Shown here: positions 51,881 through 60,983 of the stretch, piece by piece
Layout of the letters: each line of letters opens with the position of its first letter
Numbering within the stretch: position 1 is the first letter of the stretch
DNA from: Alphaproteobacteria bacterium
GTDB taxonomy: Bacteria; Pseudomonadota; Alphaproteobacteria; Rickettsiales; SXRF01
Direction: 5' to 3'
Assembly (NCBI GenBank): GCA_020049775.1
Contig: JAGVLO010000003.1
Span: 186,001 to 250,000, forward strand
DNA length: 64,000 nucleotides
Program-made: the position numbers and the translations under genes
The notes under the pieces: generated by a model
Databases searched by the model: none
The model's input: only the letters and a program-made list of their open reading frames with translations
What the model was told of the DNA's origin: nothing

Positions 51881-52462
51881 TTAGATGGTACGCACTTGCG
51901 TTTCAGGCGGCGACACGACGCGCTCGATGGTGGAGGGCTGAATACCCATCGGTTCCGAGTCGTACATGCGTGCAGGCGTAATGCTCTTGTCATCACCTAT
52001 ATACACAGCGTCAGCACCGATACGGATGGGCTTGTCGAACATCTCTATTTTCCAATCCGGGTTTGACGGTGTTTTGGGCGTGCCATCCGCATTCATGGTT
52101 TGCATCATCAGGCCATTGGAGTGTACGGGCTTGTAGGGTTTTTCTTTTTCTTTGCCGGGTTTGGCCATGACGTCGAAGGCAGCGGGGGCGTTGCCATTCG
52201 GGTCCAGACTCCAGGTGATGTGCAGAATTTTTTCATCCGGTCTTTCCACCGAGCCGTTAATACGCACAACGGCGGTTTGCAGGCCTTTGCCGTCATCGGC
52301 AACGCCGATAATTTCGGCGCTCTTGAGTTCGGGTATAGATTCCCCTTCCTTGCCGGTTTTGAAGGTGATGTGATCGGCTACGACTTGCGGGTATTTAGCA
52401 GGAATGCTATCCAGCAGGCCTTCGCGCGTTGCTTCATCTAGCTTATAAGCGTAGAAACCCAT
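51881..52462 (-). CDS. 2H-phosphoesterase-like hypothetical protein
   Basis: Two HxT motifs: VVADHITFKTG and EKILHITWSLD; N-terminus MGFYAYKLDEATREGLLDSIPAKYPQ. Confidence 0.55.
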   Translation of the reverse strand: MGFYAYKLDEATREGLLDSIPAKYPQVVADHITFKTGKEGESIPELKSAEIIGVADDGKGLQTAVVRINGSVERPDEKILHITWSLDPNGNAPAAFDVMAKPGKEKEKPYKPVHSNGLMMQTMNADGTPKTPSNPDWKIEMFDKPIRIGADAVYIGDDKSITPARMYDSEPMGIQPSTIERVVSPPETQVRTI

Positions 52463-52821
52463 AACACATCTCCCGTTGCGGTGCTGACTTTTGCCAGCCT
52501 TCTATTTTTTTTGGCCTTCTTTTTTGATTTATTATGCCCCTATTGCCTAAACATTAAGTTAACAAAAATTATTAACTATGGTTGGGGGTAGCCAAATCAG
52601 CATAGGGGGGAATGAAAGCCGTATGGTTATTTTAATGTTATAAAATAGATTGTTACTATATTTCATGCCCGCTTTTGCGTGTAAATCCGGCCTTTGAGTA
52701 CAATCCCACCTTTTATGAATTATTTATTAACGTACACATGTTAGGCTCATATCTTAGCAGGTGATAAAGCCCCGCCAGCATAGTATAGTCACCAGTGGTT
52801 TTAATTCAGGGCAGGCAGGGC

Positions 52822-53139
52822 ATGGCCAAGGCAAAAGAGTCCAGTTTTTCAGACAAGGTCATTCGCACGGGTGACGTGCCTATCCATTTTATCGTCTGCC
52901 GCGACAGTAATAATCACATCGTATATTATTTTCTGAGATGTCCCGAACAGAAAATCAAGCGTCTGCGCGACAGTAGCGATAAAGTAGTAAAGCCGCAGGA
53001 TTACGGGATCGTAGTCGCTTCCGGCTTTGGCCGCGTACCCAGCAAGGCGGTCAAAAGGCTGTTGCGCGAGCGCTATAATTACGATTTTGATGTACTCAAT
53101 GATATTCCCGAAGAGGAATATGAGTATAGCGAGGCCTAG
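52822..53139 (+). CDS. hypothetical protein (~105 aa)
   Basis: Intact ORF MAKAKESSFSDKVIRTGDVPIHFIVCRDSNNHIVYYFLRCPEQKIKRLRD... Confidence 0.55.
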   Translation: MAKAKESSFSDKVIRTGDVPIHFIVCRDSNNHIVYYFLRCPEQKIKRLRDSSDKVVKPQDYGIVVASGFGRVPSKAVKRLLRERYNYDFDVLNDIPEEEYEYSEA

Positions 53140-53149
53140 AATTCACTAT

Positions 53150-53290
53150 TATTTCTTGCTGCAAATGGGATTTTCTGCGCTTCCGCTGCTCACGTATCCC
53201 CAAAATCCGCAAGCGGGATTTTGGGCTTTAAGAAAACAAATCCCACCTGTGGATTTGTATGTATGTTGCGCTGCGGTTCTCTAAAACCAA
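53150..53290. repeat. Nested inverted-repeat cluster
   Basis: CCAAAATCC-gcaagcg-GGATTTTGG and AAATCCCA-cctg-TGGATTTG inside outer arms CGCTTCCGCTGCTCACGTA / TATGTTGCGCTGCGG. Confidence 0.6.
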
Positions 53291-53328
53291 CATTTTCGCT
53301 GGCGGTCTAGCGTGCATCTCTACATGTA

Positions 53329-53811
53329 TCAATGTTTTTTCTTGCGCTCTGACTTAATTTCACAGGTCACTGAATTTCCATCTTCGTTGAAGGTAACAGA
53401 ATCAAATCCCGAATTTAGTACAATCCACAGTCCGCGGCCATGCGGGCGGTTGTGGCAAATGTCGTAGTCAATGCTGGCTTTCCAGTTGAAGCCGCTACCC
53501 TGATCGGTGATGGTAATTTTGCAATGGTTCTGCTCTTCCACTACTTCGATATTGACCATTTTATTGGCATTGTCGGGTGTGGAAAGCCTTCGGTGCATTT
53601 CGTCCTGCCAGCTGCCTTCGCGCAGCAACTGCCCCTTTTTTTCTGAACCGATACCAAGGTTGCCATGTTCTATGGCGTTGATGAGTAGCTCGTAGATTCC
53701 CGTAAACACCTCTTCCGGCTCCGAGAAGGATGAAGCAGCCATCATCGCAAGGTTATAGATATCTTCCGGCTTTTGCAGATGGAAATGGTAGTGGTGTTTT
53801 TTGTGTCCCAT
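53329..53811 (-). CDS. RsbW-like anti-sigma factor serine kinase (HATPase_c)
   Basis: YELLINAIEHGNLGIG (N-box), ITDQGSGFNW (G1), PHGRGLWIVLNSGFDSVTFNEDGNSVTCEI. Confidence 0.85.
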   Translation of the reverse strand: MGHKKHHYHFHLQKPEDIYNLAMMAASSFSEPEEVFTGIYELLINAIEHGNLGIGSEKKGQLLREGSWQDEMHRRLSTPDNANKMVNIEVVEEQNHCKITITDQGSGFNWKASIDYDICHNRPHGRGLWIVLNSGFDSVTFNEDGNSVTCEIKSERKKKH

Positions 53812-53829
53812 ACATGCCTCTGATTGACT

Positions 53830-54912
53830 CTATTTACGTTTACATATGCATATTGTCAGGTAGTCGCTAATCAACCCGCCTGTATGCTGGTTATAATGGT
53901 CGAGTATGCGCTTCATCATGATATTTGCACCCTCTTCCTGATGCTGGTGCAGCAGACTTATAAGGTCATCCGTGTTGATATAGATGCCTTCGGCGTTTGG
54001 TGTTTCAACCAGCGCGTCGCTGTAAAGCAGCAAGGTGTCACCCTTATAGAAAGAAATATTTTCAGTGATGTAGGAATGCATGCCGACTCCAAGCAGGCTG
54101 CCACTACTGTCAATCATATCAACATTGCCGCCCACGCCGCGCAATATCAGCGGCTGCGGGCTGCAGGCGAAGCTATAAAAAAGTTGGCTGGTGGCCGTGT
54201 CGATAATGGCATAGAACCTGGTGGCAAACTGCCCGCGCATAGGTATATGCAGGAGTTTGTCGTTTAAATGGGACAGATAATTGCCCGGCTGCGAGGAAAG
54301 CGGTGAATGCTCTTTTACATATGCATGAAGCCGGAATGCATTTATGGCGCCAGCGACACCATGACCCGAGAAATCCACCATCCATAATGCTGCCTGCTGC
54401 GGGAAAAGTGTTTTGATGCCCCAGAAATCACCGCCTATCTCCGATGATGGCTTGAAGTAGGATGCGATATCCAGCATACAGCGCTGCCCAATTTCATGGA
54501 TTTCATTCGGTTGCGGTAATATGGATTGCTGCATCATCCTTGCGCTTTCAAGCTCGTTGTTTACGCGCTCCTGATATTGCTGCAGGCTTTTGGTATATAC
54601 GCGGTTCTGCAGGTGTACATTGACGCGTGCATGCAGTTCGTCGGGGTACACAGGCTTGCTGATAAAATCTGTAGCGCCGACTTCGAATGCTTTGCGCAGC
54701 GTATCGATTTCGATTGAGGCAGTTTGGAACAGTACGGGCAGGTCACGAAATTGCGGATGGTGGCGAATGTCGCGGCAGTAATCAAACCCATTCATGCCCG
54801 GAAGTTCAATATCCAGTATCATCAATTCCGGCTGGAAATTATCTATCTTTTCGCGTGCTTCCTCGGCGCTTTCAACGGCCAGTAAATTGCTGAATCCGTG
54901 CTTGTGAAGCAT
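53830..54912 (-). CDS. Response regulator with PP2C/SpoIIE phosphatase output (RsbU-like); 5' end displaced by frameshift
   Basis: Receiver LMILDIELPGMNGFDYCRDIR...TDFISKPVYPDELHARV plus SpoIIE DIASYFKPSSEIGGDFWG...WMVDFSGHGVAGAINAF...LLLYSDALVETPN. Same-frame codons upstream encode PILIVEDNEVNRIALERML but lack an ATG/GTG/TTG start. Confidence 0.88.
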   Translation of the reverse strand: MLHKHGFSNLLAVESAEEAREKIDNFQPELMILDIELPGMNGFDYCRDIRHHPQFRDLPVLFQTASIEIDTLRKAFEVGATDFISKPVYPDELHARVNVHLQNRVYTKSLQQYQERVNNELESARMMQQSILPQPNEIHEIGQRCMLDIASYFKPSSEIGGDFWGIKTLFPQQAALWMVDFSGHGVAGAINAFRLHAYVKEHSPLSSQPGNYLSHLNDKLLHIPMRGQFATRFYAIIDTATSQLFYSFACSPQPLILRGVGGNVDMIDSSGSLLGVGMHSYITENISFYKGDTLLLYSDALVETPNAEGIYINTDDLISLLHQHQEEGANIMMKRILDHYNQHTGGLISDYLTICICKRK

Positions 54913-54965
54913 GCGTTCAAGCGCAATGCGGTTGACCTCGTTATCTTCTACAATGAGTATGGGCT

Positions 54966-54991
54966 GGCTGGTGATGGCTGGTGATGGCTGG
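54966..54991. repeat. 10-bp tandem repeat (GGCTGGTGAT x2.6) at the 5' end of the RR-PP2C gene
   Basis: ggctggtgat ggctggtgat ggctgg. Confidence 0.95.
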
Positions 54992-55062
54992 CGCCATCGG
55001 AATTGCAGTTGTAGCCGGAATTGCTGCTGAGGATGGAACCGCTGTTGGGGTCGGTGTCACAA

Positions 55063-55404
55063 CTATCTCAACTGGAAATACTGGTTGAATCGCGCCATCT
55101 GTAACATCTTTTTTACCTGCCCGCTTGCGCCCTCCAGAATAATTTGAGGTTGCGTATTCTTACGTGCTTCATCGCGTGCTAGCAGCAACATACCCAGTCC
55201 GGCTGAATCTACGAATTCAAGTTGTTCCATTTGGAAGACAATTTGCGAGATAGGTTGTGCTTGAATTTGTTCAAGCATGGAACGAAAAATCTGGTTGTCG
55301 GCAAAAGTGAATTTGCCTTTCATGACTATGCGGTAACAACCGTCGCTTAGGATCTTCATAGTTTCCATAGAATACTCCGAAGGGAAATAAATCAGGCGAA
55401 GCAT
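55063..55404 (-). CDS. STAS-domain anti-sigma factor antagonist (RsbV/SpoIIAA-like)
   Basis: ISQIVFQMEQLEFVDSAGLGMLLLARDEARKNTQPQIILEGASGQVKKMLQMARF. Confidence 0.88.
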   Translation of the reverse strand: MLRLIYFPSEYSMETMKILSDGCYRIVMKGKFTFADNQIFRSMLEQIQAQPISQIVFQMEQLEFVDSAGLGMLLLARDEARKNTQPQIILEGASGQVKKMLQMARFNQYFQLR

Positions 55405-55611
55405 GGCATTGAGTATGCAGGAAATATGCTCCTGATTTTAATCTAGCGCGGTGACAATAAATTTATTTTAACCTGGTAACTACCAGACAATGTATATACC
55501 AGTAAAATGCACCCGTTGGTTATGGACGCTCTGGAATAGCTGTTACACTTGGCAAAGGTATGGTTTAGTATAAACATCAATTATTTTTGACGCTCTTGAG
55601 GTTTTGATTAC

Positions 55612-56367
55612 ATGCCTAAAATGGCAAAACATTCCGGCAGTGCAGTGCGCACAAAAGCTGGAAGCGACCAGTTGGTGCAGGAATTGCTGATTGCTAATGA
55701 AGAGCTGGAGCAATTTGCGCATGTTGCGGCGCATGACCTGCGCGATCCGATGCGTACCATTGCTAGCTTCACCAGCCTTCTTAGCAAAGAATATGCCGGC
55801 AAGCTGGATGAAACAGGACAAAGCTATATCGATATCATCCACAGCGCTGCCGTGAAAATGGAAGCGGTGCTGGTGGATATGCTGGAATATGCCAATGTGG
55901 TGCAATTAACAGATGAGAACAAGCAGGTTGATGTAAATCAGGTCATCAGGCAGGTAGTGGAAGTGTTGCAGCCTGCCATAGCGGCAACGGGAGCAGTGAT
56001 ACATAGCCAAACCTTGCCCAAATTGTTGGTAAACCCTGTGCGTTTTGCGCGGCTGATGCAGAATTTGATAAGCAATGCTATTAAATACCAGAGGGCAGGT
56101 AATGTGCCTCAGATACATGTAACCGTAAGCGAACAGGGAAAACATTGGCTTTTTTCGGTAGCGGATAACGGCATCGGTATTGAAGCCGCCTACCTGCAGA
56201 CCATTTTTGATCCTTTTAAAAGGCTGCACAGTCAGCAGGAATATCAGGGCAGCGGGCTGGGGCTTGCCATTTGCCGTAAGATTGTTGCAACCATGAACGG
56301 TCAGATTTGGGCAGAATCAATACCAGGTAAAGGCAGTGTTTTTTATTTCACACTGCCGAAAAAATAA
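55612..56367 (+). CDS. sensor-less histidine kinase (HisKA + HATPase_c, phytochrome-kinase-like)
   Basis: EELEQFAHVAAHDLRDPMRTIASFTSLL (H-box); QNLISNAIKYQ (N); VADNGIGIEAAYLQTIFDPFKRLHSQQEYQGSGLGLAICRKIV. Confidence 0.92.
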   Translation: MPKMAKHSGSAVRTKAGSDQLVQELLIANEELEQFAHVAAHDLRDPMRTIASFTSLLSKEYAGKLDETGQSYIDIIHSAAVKMEAVLVDMLEYANVVQLTDENKQVDVNQVIRQVVEVLQPAIAATGAVIHSQTLPKLLVNPVRFARLMQNLISNAIKYQRAGNVPQIHVTVSEQGKHWLFSVADNGIGIEAAYLQTIFDPFKRLHSQQEYQGSGLGLAICRKIVATMNGQIWAESIPGKGSVFYFTLPKK

Positions 56368-56388
56368 TACTTTTGTCAGTATGTGAGA

Positions 56389-57132
56389 CTACATGTGGGG
56401 AAGCGCAACCACGTTCGCCCAGTATTTAATGGTGATATCGATGGCGCTGGAATATTCATCGAGTTCGACACTTTTCTGGATAAAGCCGCTGGCACCGCCG
56501 CTATAGGCCTCGCGCAATTCTTTTTTATGGATGCTGTTGGTGAGTACAATCACGGGTGTGTCCATGGTTTGCGGGTTTTTCTTGATGTATTTAAGTAGCT
56601 GCATCCCCGTAATCTTGGGCAACGATAAATCAAGCAGGACGATGTCCGGCGCGGGCTTTCCATACTTTTCCGTGTGATTGCGCAGGAAATCCTGCACCAT
56701 CTCCGCATCGTGAATGACATGCACATTGACTGGCTCGGATGAGCTGCTCATGGCTTTTTTAAATAAAATCACATCACCCGGGTTATCTTCGACCAGCAAT
56801 ATATTCAGTGGATCAGTGCGGGTGCGCTGGATGATGTTGCTGTCAATTGTGTCGCCAATTTCATCCTCCGTTGGTGCGCCTTCGTAAAAATATTCGGGTG
56901 GCACATTGAGAATTTTTGCGAACTGCAACAGCTTGCTCACCGAGACTTCACTGGAACCGTTTTCGTATTTCTGCATCTGCTGGTAGGAGAACCCCATCAT
57001 CTGCGCTAGCTGGGTCTGATTCATCTTGAGCAGCTTGCGCCGTTCCTTGATGCGCTGGCCAATATAGCTATAGACCATCTTCTGTTTTTTGACGTGGGGT
57101 GACAAATCACCACCAATAGCTGCTTGCGACAT
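56389..57132 (-). CDS. XRE-family HTH fused to response regulator receiver (Rcp1-like REC)
   Basis: IGQRIKERRKLLKMNQTQLAQMMGFSYQQMQKYENGSSEVSVSKLLQFAKIL (HTH) then NILLVEDNPGDVILFKKAM...DIVLLDLSLPKITGMQLLKYIK...VIVLTNS...GFIQKSV (REC). Confidence 0.92.
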   Translation of the reverse strand: MSQAAIGGDLSPHVKKQKMVYSYIGQRIKERRKLLKMNQTQLAQMMGFSYQQMQKYENGSSEVSVSKLLQFAKILNVPPEYFYEGAPTEDEIGDTIDSNIIQRTRTDPLNILLVEDNPGDVILFKKAMSSSSEPVNVHVIHDAEMVQDFLRNHTEKYGKPAPDIVLLDLSLPKITGMQLLKYIKKNPQTMDTPVIVLTNSIHKKELREAYSGGASGFIQKSVELDEYSSAIDITIKYWANVVALPHM

Positions 57133-57143
57133 ATATATACACT

Positions 57144-57254
57144 CTAAGATTGTATTGTTATATTTTATGTGTGGTTTATACTATGTAATAACTATATATT
57201 AATGATTTATTTGTAGGCTTCCTTATAATTTAATATTATTAAATACAATCATAG
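57144..57254. promoter_or_regulatory. Inverted-repeat pair upstream of XRE-REC, putative operator
   Basis: CTAAGATTGTATT (57144-57156) and AATACAATCATAG (57242-57254), 12/13 complementary; the second site also has CAATC-ata-GATTG. Confidence 0.4.
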
Positions 57255-57722
57255 ATTGCATTATAAATACTCCATATAATTTGTAATATCAAGTAATTTT
57301 TCTCTTAATGGTTGCTATGGAGTATGGCTGTCAGGGGTCGGGGAGAGTATGTCAAAAATAATAAAAACAGCGCTAAAGAATGTTCGCTGCGCGGTGGTAA
57401 CGAGTGCTGTGCTTACTGGTTTGTGGCCGGGCAGCTTGATCAGGAATACAGGAATGTCGAGCGCTCAATTAATGATTTGCTGTCAGTTGAGGACAAAAAA
57501 GCGGTGTAATCGTTTTACGTCTATTCTCTGCATACTGTCGCCTATAACACCCCCTAATTTATTAATATTCGGGCGATTTGCCTATAAAAACACTGCATAA
57601 TAAACAATATATAACAGTTGGTTGTAATATTTTTATTCAGAAATCCTAGCCAAAACAAGATTTCTTTCGCCTTGGGGCGGCGCTGCGGCTAGAATCCATA
57701 GAAAAGAGTACGGGGAGAGACT

Positions 57723-58151
57723 ATGGAAGACGCAACATTTCTGGCGGAATATCTGGCCAGCAAGGCGCTGGTCAATGTGCGCCTTGACGATAAGCAGAAA
57801 GATAAAATTATTCCGGCGCTCAATGGATCGGTAGCGGTGTTCCGCGATGAGGCCTCCATGCAAAAAGCCGCAGAGCTGATGGGTCGCAAAGGGCCGGGCG
57901 ATGTCGATATTGATGGCACTTTTACCTTTGAATATCCCAAAAAAGGCGGCGGTACAGTCAGGTTGTTTGGCGTGCATTATGACAATGTAAAGCGCGACGA
58001 ACATAATAAGTCACTTGCGCCGACGCCTGCCGAGACCCTAGAGAAATCAGTACCTACCGTATCTGCCATTACTAAAGATGCGGGCGGACAGGAAGTAAAA
58101 GACGCGGTCGAAAAATTTCTGCGCGCACGGCAGACGCAAAAAGGCCAATAG
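57723..58151 (+). CDS. hypothetical protein (142 aa)
   Basis: Intact ORF preceded by GGGGAGAG RBS-like sequence; no domain recognised. Confidence 0.6.
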   Translation: MEDATFLAEYLASKALVNVRLDDKQKDKIIPALNGSVAVFRDEASMQKAAELMGRKGPGDVDIDGTFTFEYPKKGGGTVRLFGVHYDNVKRDEHNKSLAPTPAETLEKSVPTVSAITKDAGGQEVKDAVEKFLRARQTQKGQ

Positions 58152-58214
58152 CCTCAATATAACGGGAACGGGTTCATAGAAAATCCGGCCAGTATTGCAT
58201 AAACAGGGGATAGT

Positions 58215-59552
58215 ATGTCTTTCAGATGCACGACATTGCCTAACGGATTACATGTGGCAACTTATCACATGCCGCACGCAAAAACCGTTGCCACCGCGCT
58301 TAGCGTTGGTGTCGGCAGGCGCTATGAAAAAAAGCACGAAAAAGGCCTGTCGCACATGCTGGAACATATGCTGTTCAAGGGTACTAAGACCCGCAGTGCA
58401 TATGATATTGTACGCGGATTTGATGACGTCGGTGCTGACTATAATGCATATACCATGGTCGACCAGACGATGTACACGGCAATGGCACTTCCGGAATACA
58501 CAGAGACGATAGTCGATCTTATCAGCGATATGGTGCAAAACTCCACCTTTGAAGAAAAGGATCTTGTAAAGGAAAAAGAAGCAGTCATAGAAGAAATGAT
58601 GGGTGAGAAAGATGAGCCGGAAACCATCCTGTCAAATCATATGGGTGCACAAGCTTTCCCCAAGCAACCTATTGGTGCGTCCATTCTCGGTAGCGAGAAA
58701 AGCGTGCGTTCTTTCAAGCCGGATGATTTCCGGCGCTTCATGCAAAAGCACTACCGCACGGATAACATGGTGTTTTCGGCAGCTGGCAACATACAGCACG
58801 AAGACTTCGTTGCCATGGTGAGTAAATATTTTACGCAGGACTCAAAACCGGATATTGATTTACCCAAAGCGCCGCACGCAAAATTTGACCCTGCGGAATA
58901 CCATGGCGGCGGCAGGCGCGTTAAACGCGAACTTGAACAGACGCACCTGCTGATAGGCCTGCCTACGGTGTCGTTAAAATCTCCGGATTATCCGGCGTTG
59001 CGTGTGTATGCCAAGGTGCTAGGCGGCGGCATGTCTTCGCGCCTGTTCCAGGAAGTACGTGTAAAGCGTGGACTTGCTTATAATGTAAGTGCAAGTGTTA
59101 CCACTTATGATGAAATGAGTATGATAGAAATTTATTCTGCCGCTTCTCCGGAAAAAACGGCTGACCTGTCGCGCGTTGTGTGCGAGCAGATTGCCTCCAT
59201 GGCGGATGATATCAGCGATGCCGAATTGGAGCGCGCCAAACGCTTGCTGCGTACGGAAATTATTATAAATAGCTTGGATCCATCGGTGGTGGCGGAAGAT
59301 ATAGGTACACAGTTGCTGTATACCGGCGATTTCCAGACACCTGAGCAGAAAATAGCAGATGTCAGTAAAGTTACCAAGGAAGACGTGCAGAAGCTTGCTG
59401 AGGACATATTAAAAGGTCGTCCCACAATTGCCAGTGTGGGTGAGGACAATAAAGTGCTTCCCTATAGGGAGCTCAAGCATCTGCTGCAAAAGAAAAAGCC
59501 GCATCCCCGCATCAACGATAGCGGTGATAAAAAAGCACAAGGGCTGGGCTAG
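58215..59552 (+). CDS. M16 family zinc peptidase (mitochondrial processing peptidase-like)
   Basis: GVGRRYEKKHEKGLSHMLEHMLFKGTKTRSA (HxxEH), EEKDLVKEKEAVIEEM, GGGMSSRLFQEVRVKRGLAYNVSAS. Confidence 0.95.
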   Translation: MSFRCTTLPNGLHVATYHMPHAKTVATALSVGVGRRYEKKHEKGLSHMLEHMLFKGTKTRSAYDIVRGFDDVGADYNAYTMVDQTMYTAMALPEYTETIVDLISDMVQNSTFEEKDLVKEKEAVIEEMMGEKDEPETILSNHMGAQAFPKQPIGASILGSEKSVRSFKPDDFRRFMQKHYRTDNMVFSAAGNIQHEDFVAMVSKYFTQDSKPDIDLPKAPHAKFDPAEYHGGGRRVKRELEQTHLLIGLPTVSLKSPDYPALRVYAKVLGGGMSSRLFQEVRVKRGLAYNVSASVTTYDEMSMIEIYSAASPEKTADLSRVVCEQIASMADDISDAELERAKRLLRTEIIINSLDPSVVAEDIGTQLLYTGDFQTPEQKIADVSKVTKEDVQKLAEDILKGRPTIASVGEDNKVLPYRELKHLLQKKKPHPRINDSGDKKAQGLG

Positions 59553-59665
59553 GAAATAAAATACATATAAAAAACAGCCTATTGACGCATTTTTGATTTA
59601 TTTACAAATATTAACTATAGTCGCTATAATACCTGAAACACTTACCGCTGCGGAAGGCATGGTAT

Positions 59666-60976
59666 ATGGCGGGTTGGCGAACCAATCTGAAGGACTATTA
59701 CGAGTCGGTGCGTAAGGAGTTTCCTGTTAATCCGGGGGCGGCTGATAATGTCAGCATTCTTGTGCCGCTGCATATGGTGCCGAATTCGGAAATGCTGGCC
59801 GAGGCACTCAATAAAATTGCCCCGATTGTGGTAATACCCAAAAGCTCGCAGCGTGACGACAAAACCTATCAGGCTATCCGCTCGCGCTTTGCGATGGCAG
59901 ATATAGAAAAACTTCCCAAGGCAAAAGCGATGGCGCAGCAGCTCGCAGCGCACGAGCATGAATTTTCGTTCCGTGACGCGTTGCATGACGAAGAGCTGAT
60001 GCGTGAATTCATCGACACCTATGTGCCAGCGGGCAATAAAATATTGCTGCTGGATATTGGTGGCTATTATGCGCCTACATTGCCGAAATTGCTGAAAAAT
60101 CCTAAATATGCCGACCGGATTATTGGTGTGTCGGAAGGTACGGCCAACGGCGTGAATGGCGATACAGACACCGTTGGCTACAGGAATATTGCCGAACAGC
60201 TTCCCATACCGGTGATGACGCGTGCGTTTGACGCAACCAAACAACCGGAGAATTTAAGTGTCGGGCTTGGTTGCGTGGATGCAGTGAATGCCATCAAAAC
60301 ACGTTTGACAGACAGCGCGCTGACGCATACCGACAAGGTAGGGTTGATTGGTTTTGGTCCTGTCGGCGAGCATATTGCGCGCAGCCTGAAATCACGCGGG
60401 ATTGACGTGCTGGTCTATGATACCAATCCGGCGGCGCTGGCGCGCGCATTCATGACTGGGTGTAAAGTCACCAAAGACCGCGACGCATTGCTGAAAAATT
60501 CCGACGTGCTGTTTCTTGCCACAGGTAACAAAGCCATCACGCAGGAAGACCTGCCAAAATTAAAGGACTACGCCTTTCTTGCCTGTGTGACCTCAGCCGA
60601 TAAGGAAATCGGCGGGTTCAATAATTTCTCTGATATGAAGCACCGCGACATCATGATTGACGGGCGCCTTGCAAACCGTGAGTTTGACGTCGGCGGCAAG
60701 AAAATAAACCTGATGATGAACGGCAAGGCAGTGAATTTCTGGATGGGCGCAGGCTCTGCGCACAGCGCATTATACCTTGCGCTCGGCAGCTGGATTCCGC
60801 ATGCGTCAAAGCTGCTCAATGATGGTGATGCCATGAAAGCGGAAGTGCAAAAGAATCTTGCGGCGGGCATCCCGAATCAGGTGAAGGAAATGGACAAGGC
60901 AACCGTTACCAAAGTAATCAACCTGTGGCTTGACCATTACGGCGAGCTGGTCAAGGACGCACCGCACCGCGGCTGA
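59666..60976 (+). CDS. divergent S-adenosylhomocysteine hydrolase-like NAD-binding protein
   Basis: VGLIGFGPVGEHIARSLKSRGIDVLVYDTNPAALARAFMTGCKV and LATGNKAITQEDLPKLKDYAFLACVTSADKEI resemble the SAHH NAD-binding domain. Confidence 0.6.
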   Translation: MAGWRTNLKDYYESVRKEFPVNPGAADNVSILVPLHMVPNSEMLAEALNKIAPIVVIPKSSQRDDKTYQAIRSRFAMADIEKLPKAKAMAQQLAAHEHEFSFRDALHDEELMREFIDTYVPAGNKILLLDIGGYYAPTLPKLLKNPKYADRIIGVSEGTANGVNGDTDTVGYRNIAEQLPIPVMTRAFDATKQPENLSVGLGCVDAVNAIKTRLTDSALTHTDKVGLIGFGPVGEHIARSLKSRGIDVLVYDTNPAALARAFMTGCKVTKDRDALLKNSDVLFLATGNKAITQEDLPKLKDYAFLACVTSADKEIGGFNNFSDMKHRDIMIDGRLANREFDVGGKKINLMMNGKAVNFWMGAGSAHSALYLALGSWIPHASKLLNDGDAMKAEVQKNLAAGIPNQVKEMDKATVTKVINLWLDHYGELVKDAPHRG

Positions 60977-60983
60977 CAAGGCA

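Noticed and set aside
52550-52580. TTAAGTTAAC...TTAAC sequences as CtrA sites
   Set aside because: Half-sites resemble the alphaproteobacterial CtrA motif but the TTAA-N7-TTAA spacing is not met in AT-rich DNA.
57312-57600. Overlapping ORFs 57312-57509 and 57349-57600
   Set aside because: Two mutually incompatible short frames, no domain, weak initiation context; cannot tell whether either is real.
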